From Geothrix sp. PMB-07 (lineage in GTDB: Bacteria > Acidobacteriota > Holophagae > Holophagales > Holophagaceae): a stretch of 64,000 nt of DNA. Where the stretch lies: contig NZ_CP132333.1 of assembly GCF_030758935.1 (NCBI RefSeq), forward strand, positions 3,720,992 through 3,784,991, given 5' to 3'. Below are positions 41,970-50,687 of the stretch, in pieces. Each line of letters opens with the position of its first letter. The first letter of the stretch is position 1. A program made the position numbers and the translations under genes. The notes below the pieces were generated by a model. That model was not told the DNA's origin, did no database searches, and saw only the letters and a list, made by a program, of their open reading frames with translations.

Positions 41970-42568
41970 CCGGCCACGTTCATCGCGACGACTTCGGTGC
42001 CCGCCTTGGCATGTGGCTGTTCCTGGTCACCGAGATCGTTCTCTTCTCCGGCCTTTTCATCAGCTACACCTACATGCGGAACAAATACCCCGTGGAATTC
42101 CACCACGGCGGCGCCGAGCTGAACGCCACCCTGGGCATCATCAACACGGTGGTGCTGCTCACCAGCAGCCTCACGGTGGTGTTGGCCATCGTGGCCATCC
42201 AGCGCTCCGAGAAGAAGCGGGCCATGCTGGCCCTGGGCACTACGCTGGTCCTGGGCCTGGTCTTCCTGGTGATCAAGTCTTTCGAGTGGGGTGCCAAGTT
42301 CCACCACGGCCTCTACCCCAACTCGCCCCATCTGGCCACGCTGCCTCCGGGCGAGCAGGTGTTCTTCGGCCTCTACTTCACGATGACCGGCATCCACGGG
42401 CTCCACGTGATCGTGGGTCTGGGCGTGCTGAGTGTCATGCTCTGGTGGGTGGCCACGGACCGCATCCGCGCCGACCGCTACGTCCACCTGGAGAACAGCG
42501 GTCTCTACTGGCACATCGTGGACGTGATCTGGATCTTCCTCCTCCCCCTGTTCTACCTGGCCGCGTAG
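41966..42568 (+). CDS. ctaE: Cytochrome c oxidase subunit III
   Basis: A 200-aa membrane protein with about five helices. Characteristic parts are RLGMWLFLVTEIVLFSGLFISYTYMRNKYP, the FEWGAKFHHGLYPN loop, YFTMTGIHGLHVIVGLGVL and the tail ENSGLYWHIVDVIWIFLLPLFYL. The ATG at 41966 overlaps the coxA stop, with GGAGG just upstream. It stabilises the catalytic core. Confidence 0.93.
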   Translation: MTGHVHRDDFGARLGMWLFLVTEIVLFSGLFISYTYMRNKYPVEFHHGGAELNATLGIINTVVLLTSSLTVVLAIVAIQRSEKKRAMLALGTTLVLGLVFLVIKSFEWGAKFHHGLYPNSPHLATLPPGEQVFFGLYFTMTGIHGLHVIVGLGVLSVMLWWVATDRIRADRYVHLENSGLYWHIVDVIWIFLLPLFYLAA

Positions 42569-42572
42569 GGGC

Positions 42573-42893
42573 ATGACCATGAGCGAACACGCCGCACACA
42601 CCGCCGACCACCCGAGTGAAGCCCATGTCGAACACCCGGGCTACGCCATCTTCTTCAAGGTCTGGGTGGCCCTCCTGATCCTCACCGGCTGCCTGGTGAG
42701 CCTCAGCCACTTCGGCCAGACGGCCGCCGTCTGGGGCCTGCTCATCCTGACGCCCCTCAAGGCGGGTCTGGTCTTCTACTACTTCATGCACCTCAAATAC
42801 GAAGGGCCGCTGCTGAAGATCGTCGTGCTGGTGACCCTGGGCACGCTGCTGATCTTCTTCGCCATGCTCTTCTCTGACGTCGCTTTCCGCTGA
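42573..42893 (+). CDS. ctaF: Cytochrome c oxidase subunit IV family protein
   Basis: A 106-aa membrane protein with a His-rich cytoplasmic head and three helices. The family block LTPLKAGLVFYYFMHLKYEGP is clear, followed by VVLVTLGTLLIFFAMLFSDV. It may start at 42573 or at the ATG two codons on. It is 4 bp after subunit III and 8 bp before subunit II. It is probably a structural subunit of the caa3 enzyme. Confidence 0.85.
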   Translation: MTMSEHAAHTADHPSEAHVEHPGYAIFFKVWVALLILTGCLVSLSHFGQTAAVWGLLILTPLKAGLVFYYFMHLKYEGPLLKIVVLVTLGTLLIFFAMLFSDVAFR

Positions 42894-42901
42894 GGCCTCC
42901 C

Positions 42902-43858
42902 ATGGAATGGATGAACCAAGCCGCCCTCTCAGCGCAGAAATCCGACGCCGTCTTCTTCTACATCTTCGGCCTCTCTGTGGCCTTCCTCATCTTCATCACG
43001 GCGCTGATGATCTACTTCGTGGTGCGCTACAGCAAGAAGCGCAATCCCGTCGCCTCGCAGATCGACGGCCACGTGGGCCTCGAAGTTCTCTGGACCACCA
43101 TCCCTCTCGTGTTGTTTCTCACGATCTTCTACTACGGGTGGACCAACTTCGAATACATGCGCCTCGCTCCCCGCGATGCCATGGCCGTGAAGGTCACCGC
43201 CCGCCAGTGGAGCTGGTCCTTCCAATACCCCAACGGCAAGCAGACCAAAGTGCTGTTCGCGCCCATCAACAAACCCATGAAGATGGACGTCAACAGCGTG
43301 GACGTGGTGCACGGCTTCTTCGTACCCTCTTTCCGCATCAAGGTGGACGCCGTCCCCAGCCGCACCAACACCACCTGGTTCCAGGCCACCAAGCTCGGTT
43401 CCTATGACATCGAGTGCACCGTCATCTGCGGCGTGGATCACAGCCTCATGCTGAGCAAGGTCGTGGTCGTGCCCGAGGATGAGTTCAAGGCCTGGTACTT
43501 CGGCGGCGAGGATGCCCCCGAACCCGGCAAGGCCATCCGCGCCAACGATGCCCACCCCGACCTGAAGGACCTGCCCAAAGGCCTCCAAATCCTCACGGAG
43601 AAGGGCTGCACCGCCTGTCACTCCGTGGATGGCAAACCCAAGGTGGGCCCCACCCTCAAGGCCCTCTACGGCCGTGAGGAGCAGATCCTCATGGCCGGCG
43701 CCATGAAGATCATCCGCGTGGATGACGCCTACCTGCGCCGTTCCATCCTCAAGCCCGGCGAGCAGGTGGTGCGCGGCTATCCGCCCGCCATGCCCCAGAT
43801 CCAGCTTTCTGAACAGGAGCTGAACGAGGTCGTGGGTTACATCAAGGGCCTGAACTAG
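42902..43858 (+). CDS. ctaC: Cytochrome c oxidase subunit II with fused cytochrome c (caa3)
   Basis: A 318-aa protein with two N-terminal helices (FYIFGLSVAFLIFITALMIYFVV and VLWTTIPLVLFLTIFYYGW). A cupredoxin domain follows, with the CuA ligands in CTVICGVDHSLM (Cys172, Cys176, His180, Met183). The C-terminal cytochrome c domain has the heme motif CTACH (from Cys236) and a likely axial Met in YPPAMPQIQLSEQEL. This fusion defines a caa3-type oxidase able to take electrons directly from alternative complex III. It is the last gene before the inverted repeat at 43870. Confidence 0.94.
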   Translation: MEWMNQAALSAQKSDAVFFYIFGLSVAFLIFITALMIYFVVRYSKKRNPVASQIDGHVGLEVLWTTIPLVLFLTIFYYGWTNFEYMRLAPRDAMAVKVTARQWSWSFQYPNGKQTKVLFAPINKPMKMDVNSVDVVHGFFVPSFRIKVDAVPSRTNTTWFQATKLGSYDIECTVICGVDHSLMLSKVVVVPEDEFKAWYFGGEDAPEPGKAIRANDAHPDLKDLPKGLQILTEKGCTACHSVDGKPKVGPTLKALYGREEQILMAGAMKIIRVDDAYLRRSILKPGEQVVRGYPPAMPQIQLSEQELNEVVGYIKGLN

Positions 43859-43869
43859 GATCATGAAAA

Positions 43870-43968
43870 GCGGAACACAGTTAGGACACTGTGGACGGAA
43901 TACCATCCAGGGCCAGCCCGTCCTTCTCTGTGAGCTTCTGCAAGATTTCCGCATCCTCTGTGTTCCGC
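43870..43968. repeat. Inverted repeat between the oxidase genes and ctaB
   Basis: Perfect 11-bp arms (GCGGAACACAG at 43870-43880 and its complement at 43958-43968) enclose 77 bp. They occupy most of the 151-bp gap after subunit II. No gene is seen inside. The arms share the AC-AG word style of the two repeats at 3119 and 25206. The unit could be a small element remnant or a structure that separates ctaB expression from the operon. Confidence 0.5.
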
Positions 43969-44009
43969 AATAAAAACCGATCAACCCGGAATTCCCGAGA
44001 GAGACTCTT

Positions 44010-44903
44010 TTGAGCGCAGCCACCGCGACCCTTCCCAAACCCAGTCCGGTTTCCATCTTCCTGGAGCTGACCAAGCTCCGGATCTCCGGCGCCTCCACCT
44101 TCACGGCGGCGGCGGGCTACGTGGCCTTCCTCCGGGGGGCGAACGCCGGGCTCATCACGACCCTGCTGGGCATCCTCCTGCTGGCCATGGGCAGCAGCGC
44201 GTTCAATGAGGTGCAGGAGCACAAGCTCGACGCCCTGATGCCCCGCACCGCCAACCGGCCCATTCCGCGCGGCGACCTCACCCCTGCCATGGCTGCCATC
44301 ATCGCTGGCGTCATGGCCATCTCGGGCTTCCTGGTACTGTGGCTGGCCCACAACCTGACTTCCGCCCTGCTCGGGGCCCTGGCCCTGGTTTGGTACAACG
44401 GCTTCTACACGCCCCTGAAGCGCGTCAGCGCCTTCGCCGTGGTGCCCGGCTCCCTCATCGGCGCCCTGCCTCCGGCCATCGGCTGGACGGCCGCAGGCGG
44501 CGGTGCCGCGGATCCTTCCGTGCTGGCCCTGGCCTTCGTCTTCTTCATCTGGCAGGTGCCCCACTTCTGGCTGCTGGTGGGCCTCCACGCCGAAGGCTAC
44601 GAAGAGGCGGGCTACCCCACCCTCGTCGGCCTCTTCGGACGTCCCCGCCTTTCGCGCCTGACCTTCACCTGGACCTGCGGCACGGCGGCCGCCTGTGGTC
44701 TGCTGCCGATGTTCCGCGTGCTGGTGTCCCGGCCCGCGGAGATCATGCTGGGCCTCGGCGCCGTTTGGCTTGTCATCGGATCCCTGCCTCTTCTGAACCC
44801 CGGCCAGGATGCTCCGCTCTACCGGCGCGTTTTCATGAACATCAACCTCTTCGCCCTGGTGCTCACGGCGGCGGTGATCCTGGATCCCTTCTTCAGCCGC
44901 TGA
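44010..44903 (+). CDS. ctaB: Protoheme IX farnesyltransferase
   Basis: A 297-aa UbiA-family membrane enzyme that converts heme B to heme O on the way to heme A for the caa3 oxidase. The start is TTG at 44010, since no ATG occurs before the first helix; GAGAGAG lies just upstream. The active-site loop is NEVQEHKLDALMPRTANRPIPRG, and the second loop contains NGFYTPLKRVSAFAVVPGSLIGALPP. It has about nine helices. Its place after the oxidase genes fits its job. Confidence 0.9.
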   Translation: MSAATATLPKPSPVSIFLELTKLRISGASTFTAAAGYVAFLRGANAGLITTLLGILLLAMGSSAFNEVQEHKLDALMPRTANRPIPRGDLTPAMAAIIAGVMAISGFLVLWLAHNLTSALLGALALVWYNGFYTPLKRVSAFAVVPGSLIGALPPAIGWTAAGGGAADPSVLALAFVFFIWQVPHFWLLVGLHAEGYEEAGYPTLVGLFGRPRLSRLTFTWTCGTAAACGLLPMFRVLVSRPAEIMLGLGAVWLVIGSLPLLNPGQDAPLYRRVFMNINLFALVLTAAVILDPFFSR

Positions 44904-44975
44904 ACAGCCCCGTCTTCAACCCTCCCGTTCCGCCTCGGGTCCTAGGGGATAGGCCGACACACCGCGCATGGGAGG

Positions 44976-47900
44976 ATGTCCCAGAGCCGGATGTCTCCGG
45001 GAAACCCTCCCGATTCCACCCTGGTTCCTGGACAACCCATGCTTTCTTCCACGGCCATCACCCCCAGCACGGCGGCCCTCCTCGCCTTCGCGCGCCTGGC
45101 GCAGGGGCACCTGGGAGAAGACGACCTGCTGCTGGAGGCAGAGGCGGATGGCGGTCTGCGAAGCGCTTCCCTTCAACTGGGTGAAGGCCCCTCGACACAG
45201 ATAACCGCCGAGACCCTGGCCCTTCAACTCGGACGCCCCGAGGCCTTCGCGCTCACCGCGAAAACCTCGGCGGAGGGCATGCCCTTTCGCGGGCGCATCC
45301 AGATCAGCGGCCAGGAGGCCCGGCTGCAGATGGAAGCCGGCGCGACACCCCCCATGACGCCCTGGATCCTGCGTCACTTCAGTCGACTGTACCGATTGAT
45401 TCTGGACGGGCCCGAATCCGCCTTGGAGGGGCTGTCCATGCTGGATGACGAAGAGCGGGCCGTGCTGCTGGGCCCCTTCTCCGGCCCGGCCTTCGATCCT
45501 GAACTGAGCACGCCGGGATCCCTGGCCGACCTCTTCGCGGCCACCCTACGCCGTCATGGGGCCCTGCCCGCCATCGAAGAGGATGGTCGAACCTGGACCT
45601 ATGCCGAGCTGGATGCCTTGGCAGAGGCCATTGCCCTCGGCCTTCGGCAACGAGGCCTGGGCCAGGGTTCCCTGGTGGGGCACTGGATGCCCCGCGGGCT
45701 GCAGGCCTACGCGGCCCTGCTGGGAATCCTCAAGAGCGGAGCCGCCTACGTGCCCCTGGACCCCGGCCTTCCTCCGGCCCGCGTCCGGCAGGTGGCCCTG
45801 GAATGCGGCATGCACCTGCTGCTGGCTTCGCCCTCGCTGGGAACCGTTCCCGATCTGCCCTGCTCCCAGGTCGATTCCACCGCTTTGGGCGCCGGGGGCA
45901 CAGAGAACGAACCTGCTTCCGTCGGCCCCGGGGCCGAGGATCTGGCCTACGTCATCTTCACCTCCGGCTCCACGGGCACGCCCAAGGGTGTGCCCATCAC
46001 CCACCTTGCAGCCTGCACGCTGGTGCGGGCCGAGCAGCGGCTCTTCGCGCCGCATGCAGAGGACCGCATCTTTCAGGGTTTTTCCCTGGCCTTCGACGCT
46101 TCGGTGGAAGAGCTCTGGCTGGCATGGGCCAGCGGGGCCTGCCTGATTGCGGGCACGCCCGCGCTGATGCAGTCGGGACCGGATCTTGGGAAGCGACTCA
46201 CCGAAGCCGGAATCACCGTGCTGTCCACGGTGCCCACGCTGCTGGGCCTCCTCGCGGACCGCATTCCCACCCTTCGCCTGCTCATCCTCGGGGGCGAAGC
46301 CTGTCCTGAAGATCTGGTGGCCCGCTGGTGGCGCCCCGACCTCCGGCTGGTGAACACCTATGGCCCCACGGAGGCCACGGTCATCTCCACCTGGACCGAT
46401 CTGAGGCCCGGACAGGCCGTCACCATCGGCAAGGCCGTGCCCAATGACCGGGTCTACGTGCTGGATGCCGAGAGGCGCCTGTGCCCCATCGGAGTGCCCG
46501 GGGAGCTGCACCTTTCAGGAGCGGGCCTGTCCCGGGGCTACCTGGGTCGGCCCGATCTCACGGCCGAACGATTCATCCCGAATCCTTTCTCGGATGGGCC
46601 CCTCACCGAGCGCCTCTACCGCACCGGGGATCGCGTGCGCTTCAACGCTGACGGAGATCTAGAATTCCTCGGTCGCATCGACACCCAGGTGAAGCTGCGG
46701 GGGTTCCGCATCGAGCTGGAGGAAATCGAAGCCGCGCTCCGCGTGGAAGCAGAGGTTGTGGCCGCAGCGGTCACGCTCTGGAAGGCGGATGACCCCGAGC
46801 GACTGGTAGCCTACGTCGTTCTGCAGCCAGGAGCCCTCTTCGATGCGGATCGCCTGTTGCGGGCCCTGCGCCAGCGCCTGCCCAGCTACATGGTGCCTGC
46901 CTCCATCGATGCCCTGGCGGAGCTGCCCACCCTCGCCAGCGGGAAGCTGGACCGGAAGCGCCTGCCCGCGCCCACCCGGCGACGGGCCCTCCCATCCACC
47001 GAGAGCGATGCACTGACACCCACGCAGAAGCGGCTGCGCGAACAGTGGGCGCGCCTCTTCCAGGGCCGTGCACCGGGCTTGGATGAGGATTTCTTCCGCG
47101 ATCTGGGCGGGCATTCGCTGTTGGCCGCGGCCATGGTTTCAGAGCTTCGTCAGCACGCCGGATTCGAGAGCCTGGCAGTGCCCGATGTGTACGCCTTTCC
47201 CACCCTGCGCGTTCTGGCCGCGGAACTGGATGCCCGCCAGGAATCGGGGCCCGTCTCCGATCAGGCGCAGCTTCCCCCCGCGGAACCACTGCCGGCCTGG
47301 CGCTATGGGCTCTGCGTCCTGGCCCAGCTCCTGTCGCTCTATCCCCTGCTGGGGTTCTACGCGCTGCAGTGGCTCAGCCCCTATCTCGTCTACAGCTGGA
47401 GCCAGGATCACGACACGTCACGCTTCCTGGGCATCAGCGCGGCCCTGCTGTCGCTGACCCTCATCTATCCCGCCATGTTCGTGCTTTCCATCGCCGCGAA
47501 GTGGCTGCTGCTGGGCCGCATCAAACCCGGACGCCACCGCATCTGGGGCCTCTATTATTGGCGCTGGTGGCTGACCCAGCGGATCATCGCCGCGGCGCCC
47601 CTGGACTACCTGGTGGAATCCCCCTGGCTGGCCTTGTACTTCCGCCTCATGGGCGCCCGCATCGGCAGCGGCGTGCACCTGGCCACCACCTCCCTCGCGG
47701 CGTTTGATCTCACCGACATCGGCGACGAAGCCAGCATCGGCCAGGATGCGCGACTGAGCGGCTACACCCTGGAGGATGGCTTCCTGGAGATCGGCCCCAT
47801 CCGCATCGGACGCCGCTGCTACGTGGGCAACCGCTCCATCCTGTGCGCCGGTTCCATCATGGAGGATGGCGCCATTCTGGAAGACCTGAGCCTGCTGCCA

Positions 47901-49430
47901 ACCGGCGCACGGATCGCCACGGGCCAGCACTGGACGGGCTCACCGGCCCGGCCCCTGCCGCCCACGGCCACGGATCGCACGCGCCTGACCCAGGATCTGC
48001 CCCGCCCCTCTCGAGCACGGCGTATGGGCATCGCTGCCGTTCAGGCCCTGGGGGCCTGCATGATTCCCATGGCCTTCCTCCTCGCCATCTTCCCGGGCCT
48101 GATCCTCATCAACGAGCTCTACGCCGCCACGCCGGGCTACTTCGCCTACCTGGTGGTGGCGCCCGTGGTGGCCCTTTCCTTCGTGGTGCTGCTCGCCCTG
48201 GAGATCGCCGCCGCCAAGTGGCTGCTGGTGGGGCGCGTGAAGCCCGGAACTTACGACCTGAACAGCGGCTTCATCCTGCGCAAATGGTACGTGGACCGCC
48301 TCATGAGTGTGGGCCTCGATCTGCTGGCGCCGCTCTACGCCACCCTGTATCTGGCCCCATGGTTCCGCTTGCTGGGCGCGAAGTTGGGGGCTTGGGCCGA
48401 GGTGTCCACCGCCGGTTCGGGATGCCCGGACCTGCTCGAGATCGGGGACGAAAGCTTCATCGCCGACTGTGTGTCCTTCGGTCCCCCGCGCGTGGATCTG
48501 GGTCGCGTCACCCTCGCGGCCACCCAAGTGGGACGCCGCGCGTTTGTGGGCAACAGCGCGCTGATCCCCTCCGGGACCGTCCTCGGAGACAGCGTACTGG
48601 TGGGCGTCTTGTCCGTGCCTCCCATCGATCCCCTGGAGGCCGCCCGCGCCGACAGTTCCTGGCTGGGCTCCCCGGCCATCTACCTGCCGCACCGGCAGGA
48701 GAGTGCCACTTTTGGCGAAGCAGCCACGTTCCGGCCGCCCAAGCGGATGATTCTCCTGCGGGCCTTCATCGAGCAGTTCCGGGTCCTCGCGCCCGTCGCC
48801 GGATTCGTGGTGATCACCAGCCTGCTGCTCACCGCCCTCACGGAAATCGAGGAAGCCACCTCGCTCGGGACCGCGGCCCTCTCCCTGCCCCTCCTCTATT
48901 TCGCCGGCGGCTTGGCGGCCTGCCTGTTCGTGGTGGCGGTCAAGTGGGCTGTCATCGGTCACTACAAGCCGAGCGAGAAGCCCCTCTGGTGCAGCTTCAT
49001 CTGGCGCACGGAACTGGTGAGCGGGCTGCATGAAAACCTGGCGGATTCCTGGCTGCTCCGCTTGCTCGCGGGCACGCCCCTGGTGCCGCTGTACTTCCGC
49101 CTATTGGGCGCCCGCATCGGCCGCCGCGTCTGCATGGAGAGTACCTGGCTGACGGAATACGATCTCGTGGACATCGGCGATGGCGCCCAGCTGAACTCCG
49201 ATTGCACCATCCAGACCCACCTCTTCGAGGACCGGGTGATGAAGATGGATCGCATCCACCTCGGACCTGGATGTTCCGTGGGCATGGATTCGGTGGTGCT
49301 CTACGGTTCGCGCCTGGAGGCTGGCTCGGTTCTCGGCGATCTGTCGCTGGTGATGAAGGGGGAATCCCTGCCCGTCAGCACCCGCTGGGAAGGTTCACCG
49401 GCGCGGCCTTCCCCAAGGGGGCGGAGATGA
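44976..49430 (+). CDS. Pls-like nonribosomal peptide synthetase (A-T plus three tandem membrane/LbH modules)
   Basis: A 1484-aa single-module synthetase. After about 175 poorly conserved residues comes an adenylation domain: A3 YVIFTSGSTGTPKGVPITH (about 325-343), A4 FDASVEELW, A5 NTYGPTEAT, A8 GRIDTQVKLRGFRIEL and A10 GKLDRKRLP. A carrier domain follows with GGHSLL (Ser714). There is no condensation or thioesterase domain. The rest is three tandem repeats of about 230 aa, each with hydrophobic helices, a KWxxxG-x-x-KP motif, LYFRLxGAxIG and hexapeptide-helix turns ending in WxGSPA (ending near 47960, 48700 and 49430). This is the layout of epsilon-poly-lysine synthetase (Pls). The hand-read pocket is D-A-E-S-I-G-T-V-I-K, lysine-like. 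Start at 44991 or 45039 is possible. Confidence 0.85.
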   Translation: MSQSRMSPGNPPDSTLVPGQPMLSSTAITPSTAALLAFARLAQGHLGEDDLLLEAEADGGLRSASLQLGEGPSTQITAETLALQLGRPEAFALTAKTSAEGMPFRGRIQISGQEARLQMEAGATPPMTPWILRHFSRLYRLILDGPESALEGLSMLDDEERAVLLGPFSGPAFDPELSTPGSLADLFAATLRRHGALPAIEEDGRTWTYAELDALAEAIALGLRQRGLGQGSLVGHWMPRGLQAYAALLGILKSGAAYVPLDPGLPPARVRQVALECGMHLLLASPSLGTVPDLPCSQVDSTALGAGGTENEPASVGPGAEDLAYVIFTSGSTGTPKGVPITHLAACTLVRAEQRLFAPHAEDRIFQGFSLAFDASVEELWLAWASGACLIAGTPALMQSGPDLGKRLTEAGITVLSTVPTLLGLLADRIPTLRLLILGGEACPEDLVARWWRPDLRLVNTYGPTEATVISTWTDLRPGQAVTIGKAVPNDRVYVLDAERRLCPIGVPGELHLSGAGLSRGYLGRPDLTAERFIPNPFSDGPLTERLYRTGDRVRFNADGDLEFLGRIDTQVKLRGFRIELEEIEAALRVEAEVVAAAVTLWKADDPERLVAYVVLQPGALFDADRLLRALRQRLPSYMVPASIDALAELPTLASGKLDRKRLPAPTRRRALPSTESDALTPTQKRLREQWARLFQGRAPGLDEDFFRDLGGHSLLAAAMVSELRQHAGFESLAVPDVYAFPTLRVLAAELDARQESGPVSDQAQLPPAEPLPAWRYGLCVLAQLLSLYPLLGFYALQWLSPYLVYSWSQDHDTSRFLGISAALLSLTLIYPAMFVLSIAAKWLLLGRIKPGRHRIWGLYYWRWWLTQRIIAAAPLDYLVESPWLALYFRLMGARIGSGVHLATTSLAAFDLTDIGDEASIGQDARLSGYTLEDGFLEIGPIRIGRRCYVGNRSILCAGSIMEDGAILEDLSLLPTGARIATGQHWTGSPARPLPPTATDRTRLTQDLPRPSRARRMGIAAVQALGACMIPMAFLLAIFPGLILINELYAATPGYFAYLVVAPVVALSFVVLLALEIAAAKWLLVGRVKPGTYDLNSGFILRKWYVDRLMSVGLDLLAPLYATLYLAPWFRLLGAKLGAWAEVSTAGSGCPDLLEIGDESFIADCVSFGPPRVDLGRVTLAATQVGRRAFVGNSALIPSGTVLGDSVLVGVLSVPPIDPLEAARADSSWLGSPAIYLPHRQESATFGEAATFRPPKRMILLRAFIEQFRVLAPVAGFVVITSLLLTALTEIEEATSLGTAALSLPLLYFAGGLAACLFVVAVKWAVIGHYKPSEKPLWCSFIWRTELVSGLHENLADSWLLRLLAGTPLVPLYFRLLGARIGRRVCMESTWLTEYDLVDIGDGAQLNSDCTIQTHLFEDRVMKMDRIHLGPGCSVGMDSVVLYGSRLEAGSVLGDLSLVMKGESLPVSTRWEGSPARPSPRGRR

Positions 49431-49996
49431 TGCCCGTGCCTCTGGATGCTTCGAGCGCAGACGCAAGTCGGAGTCATCCCCTGGAATATGCGGTTCACGT
49501 TTCAGATGCCAGCGACATCTCCATCAACGGTCTGATTGAGCTGGAACCGGACGCCTGCGGGCGGCCCAGGGCCCTGGGTGCGGAAGGACAGCCCGTATCC
49601 ATCAGCACCTCGCGAACCACCGGGGCGCGGGTCGTCGCGTGGGCGGAGCGGGGCCGGATTGGCGTCGATCTGGAATGCCTGGCGCCCTCGGATGCCCTGG
49701 AGGCGGCCTCGGCCTGCTTCCTCCCCCAGGAACGCGCCTGGGCCGACACCCTACCGCTGCAGGAACGCTGGCACGGACACCTGCTTCTCTGGACGGCCAA
49801 GGAAGCCCTGCTGAAAGCCCTGGGCCAGGGCTTCGCCTTCGGCCTGGATCAGATCGAACTCGAACCCCTGGGCGGCCATGCTCTGCGATTGCGCAGCCTC
49901 TGTGGCAGCGCGCAACTGGCCCAGGGCTGGCGCATCAATCATCAGGTGCGCGACCTGGCCGGACAGAGATACCTGATCGCCATCGCCCTGGGTTGA
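49427..49996 (+). CDS. Sfp-type 4'-phosphopantetheinyl transferase
   Basis: A 189-aa enzyme that moves phosphopantetheine from CoA to a carrier-protein serine. The magnesium site is visible as RIGVDLECLAP, and the second signature is WTAKEALLKALGQG. It is somewhat shorter than Sfp (about 225 aa). Its ATG overlaps the stop of the NRPS gene (ATGA) with AAGGGGG upstream, so it is almost certainly dedicated to activating Ser714 of that protein. An ATG one codon later is the alternative start. Confidence 0.88.
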   Translation: MMPVPLDASSADASRSHPLEYAVHVSDASDISINGLIELEPDACGRPRALGAEGQPVSISTSRTTGARVVAWAERGRIGVDLECLAPSDALEAASACFLPQERAWADTLPLQERWHGHLLLWTAKEALLKALGQGFAFGLDQIELEPLGGHALRLRSLCGSAQLAQGWRINHQVRDLAGQRYLIAIALG

Positions 49997-50485
49997 TCAG
50001 CCGAAGATCGAAAGGGAACTGTCGGATCCGCCTGAATCGTTCAGGGCATCGAAGAGCGTGGGTGCTTTCGAGCCCTGAAGCAGGGTCAGCAGCGCGGCCG
50101 GATTCGAGTTCTTGCTCTGGTTGTTCATCAGGGCCGTGAGCAGGGCGGAATTGGCCCCGGTGGCGTCGTAGGTGGCCGAACTGCCCTGCAGGCTGCCCAG
50201 CACCGTGGCCAGGCTCTTGGGATTCTCTTTGAAATAGGTCTTCAGTTTGTCGATGTCGCCGGAGACATCCTTTTGCGTCGTGAGGAGGTCACTGAGGGCC
50301 TTGGTCACCTCCTCAGGCGCCTTGGTGAGCTGCTGGGCAGCCGGTGAGAGCGTCATCAAGTCCCCCAGGAGGCCTGATAGCCCGCTGGCATCCTGGGTCG
50401 TGGAGGATCCGATGGCATTCAGCTGCTGCAGGAGCAGGGTGCCGATGCTCTGGGATTGATCCGAACCGATGGGCGTGAGGCTCAT
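49997..50485 (-). CDS. Hypothetical protein, Leu/Ser-rich
   Basis: I do not recognise this 162-aa protein. It begins MSLTPIGSDQSQSIGTLLLQ and has no signal peptide or membrane segment. It is rich in Ser, Thr, Asn and Leu, with helical stretches (LSPAAQQLTKAPEEVTKALSDLL) and a low-complexity C-terminus (NDSGGSDSSLSIFG). The ATG at 50485 has AGGAG 7 nt upstream. It converges end to end with the transferase gene, with no gap between the stops. Composition resembles secreted or surface-appendage proteins lacking a Sec signal, but that is only an impression. Confidence 0.7.
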   Translation of the reverse strand: MSLTPIGSDQSQSIGTLLLQQLNAIGSSTTQDASGLSGLLGDLMTLSPAAQQLTKAPEEVTKALSDLLTTQKDVSGDIDKLKTYFKENPKSLATVLGSLQGSSATYDATGANSALLTALMNNQSKNSNPAALLTLLQGSKAPTLFDALNDSGGSDSSLSIFG

Positions 50486-50636
50486 GCGTGCTCCTGGGCA
50501 GCCTTTGCAGGCGGAGAAGCCATGAGCAAGATGCCCGCCAAACCCGCCCACAGTGGCATCCAGGGCCATGCATGGTGCGTCGGCTGACGCCATTCCAAGC
50601 ACCCAGGCGATTCCTGCCTCGGGTACACTTCCGCCC

Positions 50637-50687
50637 ATGCCCACCCAGCGTGTCAGCCGTACCCCCGGGGTCCAGCCGTGGATGTAA
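50637..50687 (+). promoter_or_regulatory. 16-codon upstream ORF overlapping the next gene
   Basis: A TACACT box at 50624-50629 is followed after 7 nt by an ATG at 50637 that opens a 16-codon frame (MPTQRVSRTPGVQPWM) ending in TAA at 50685-50687. It overlaps the GTG start (50678) of the 1134-aa gene in another frame. This layout could couple translation of the large gene to that of the leader. It is unproven. Confidence 0.3.

Noticed and set aside
43881-44588. Minus-strand frame antisense to ctaB reaching into the 43870 repeat
   Set aside because: It is the antisense of a clear UbiA-family gene, and the part within the repeat (NTEDAEILQKL) lacks the GxxExxY core.
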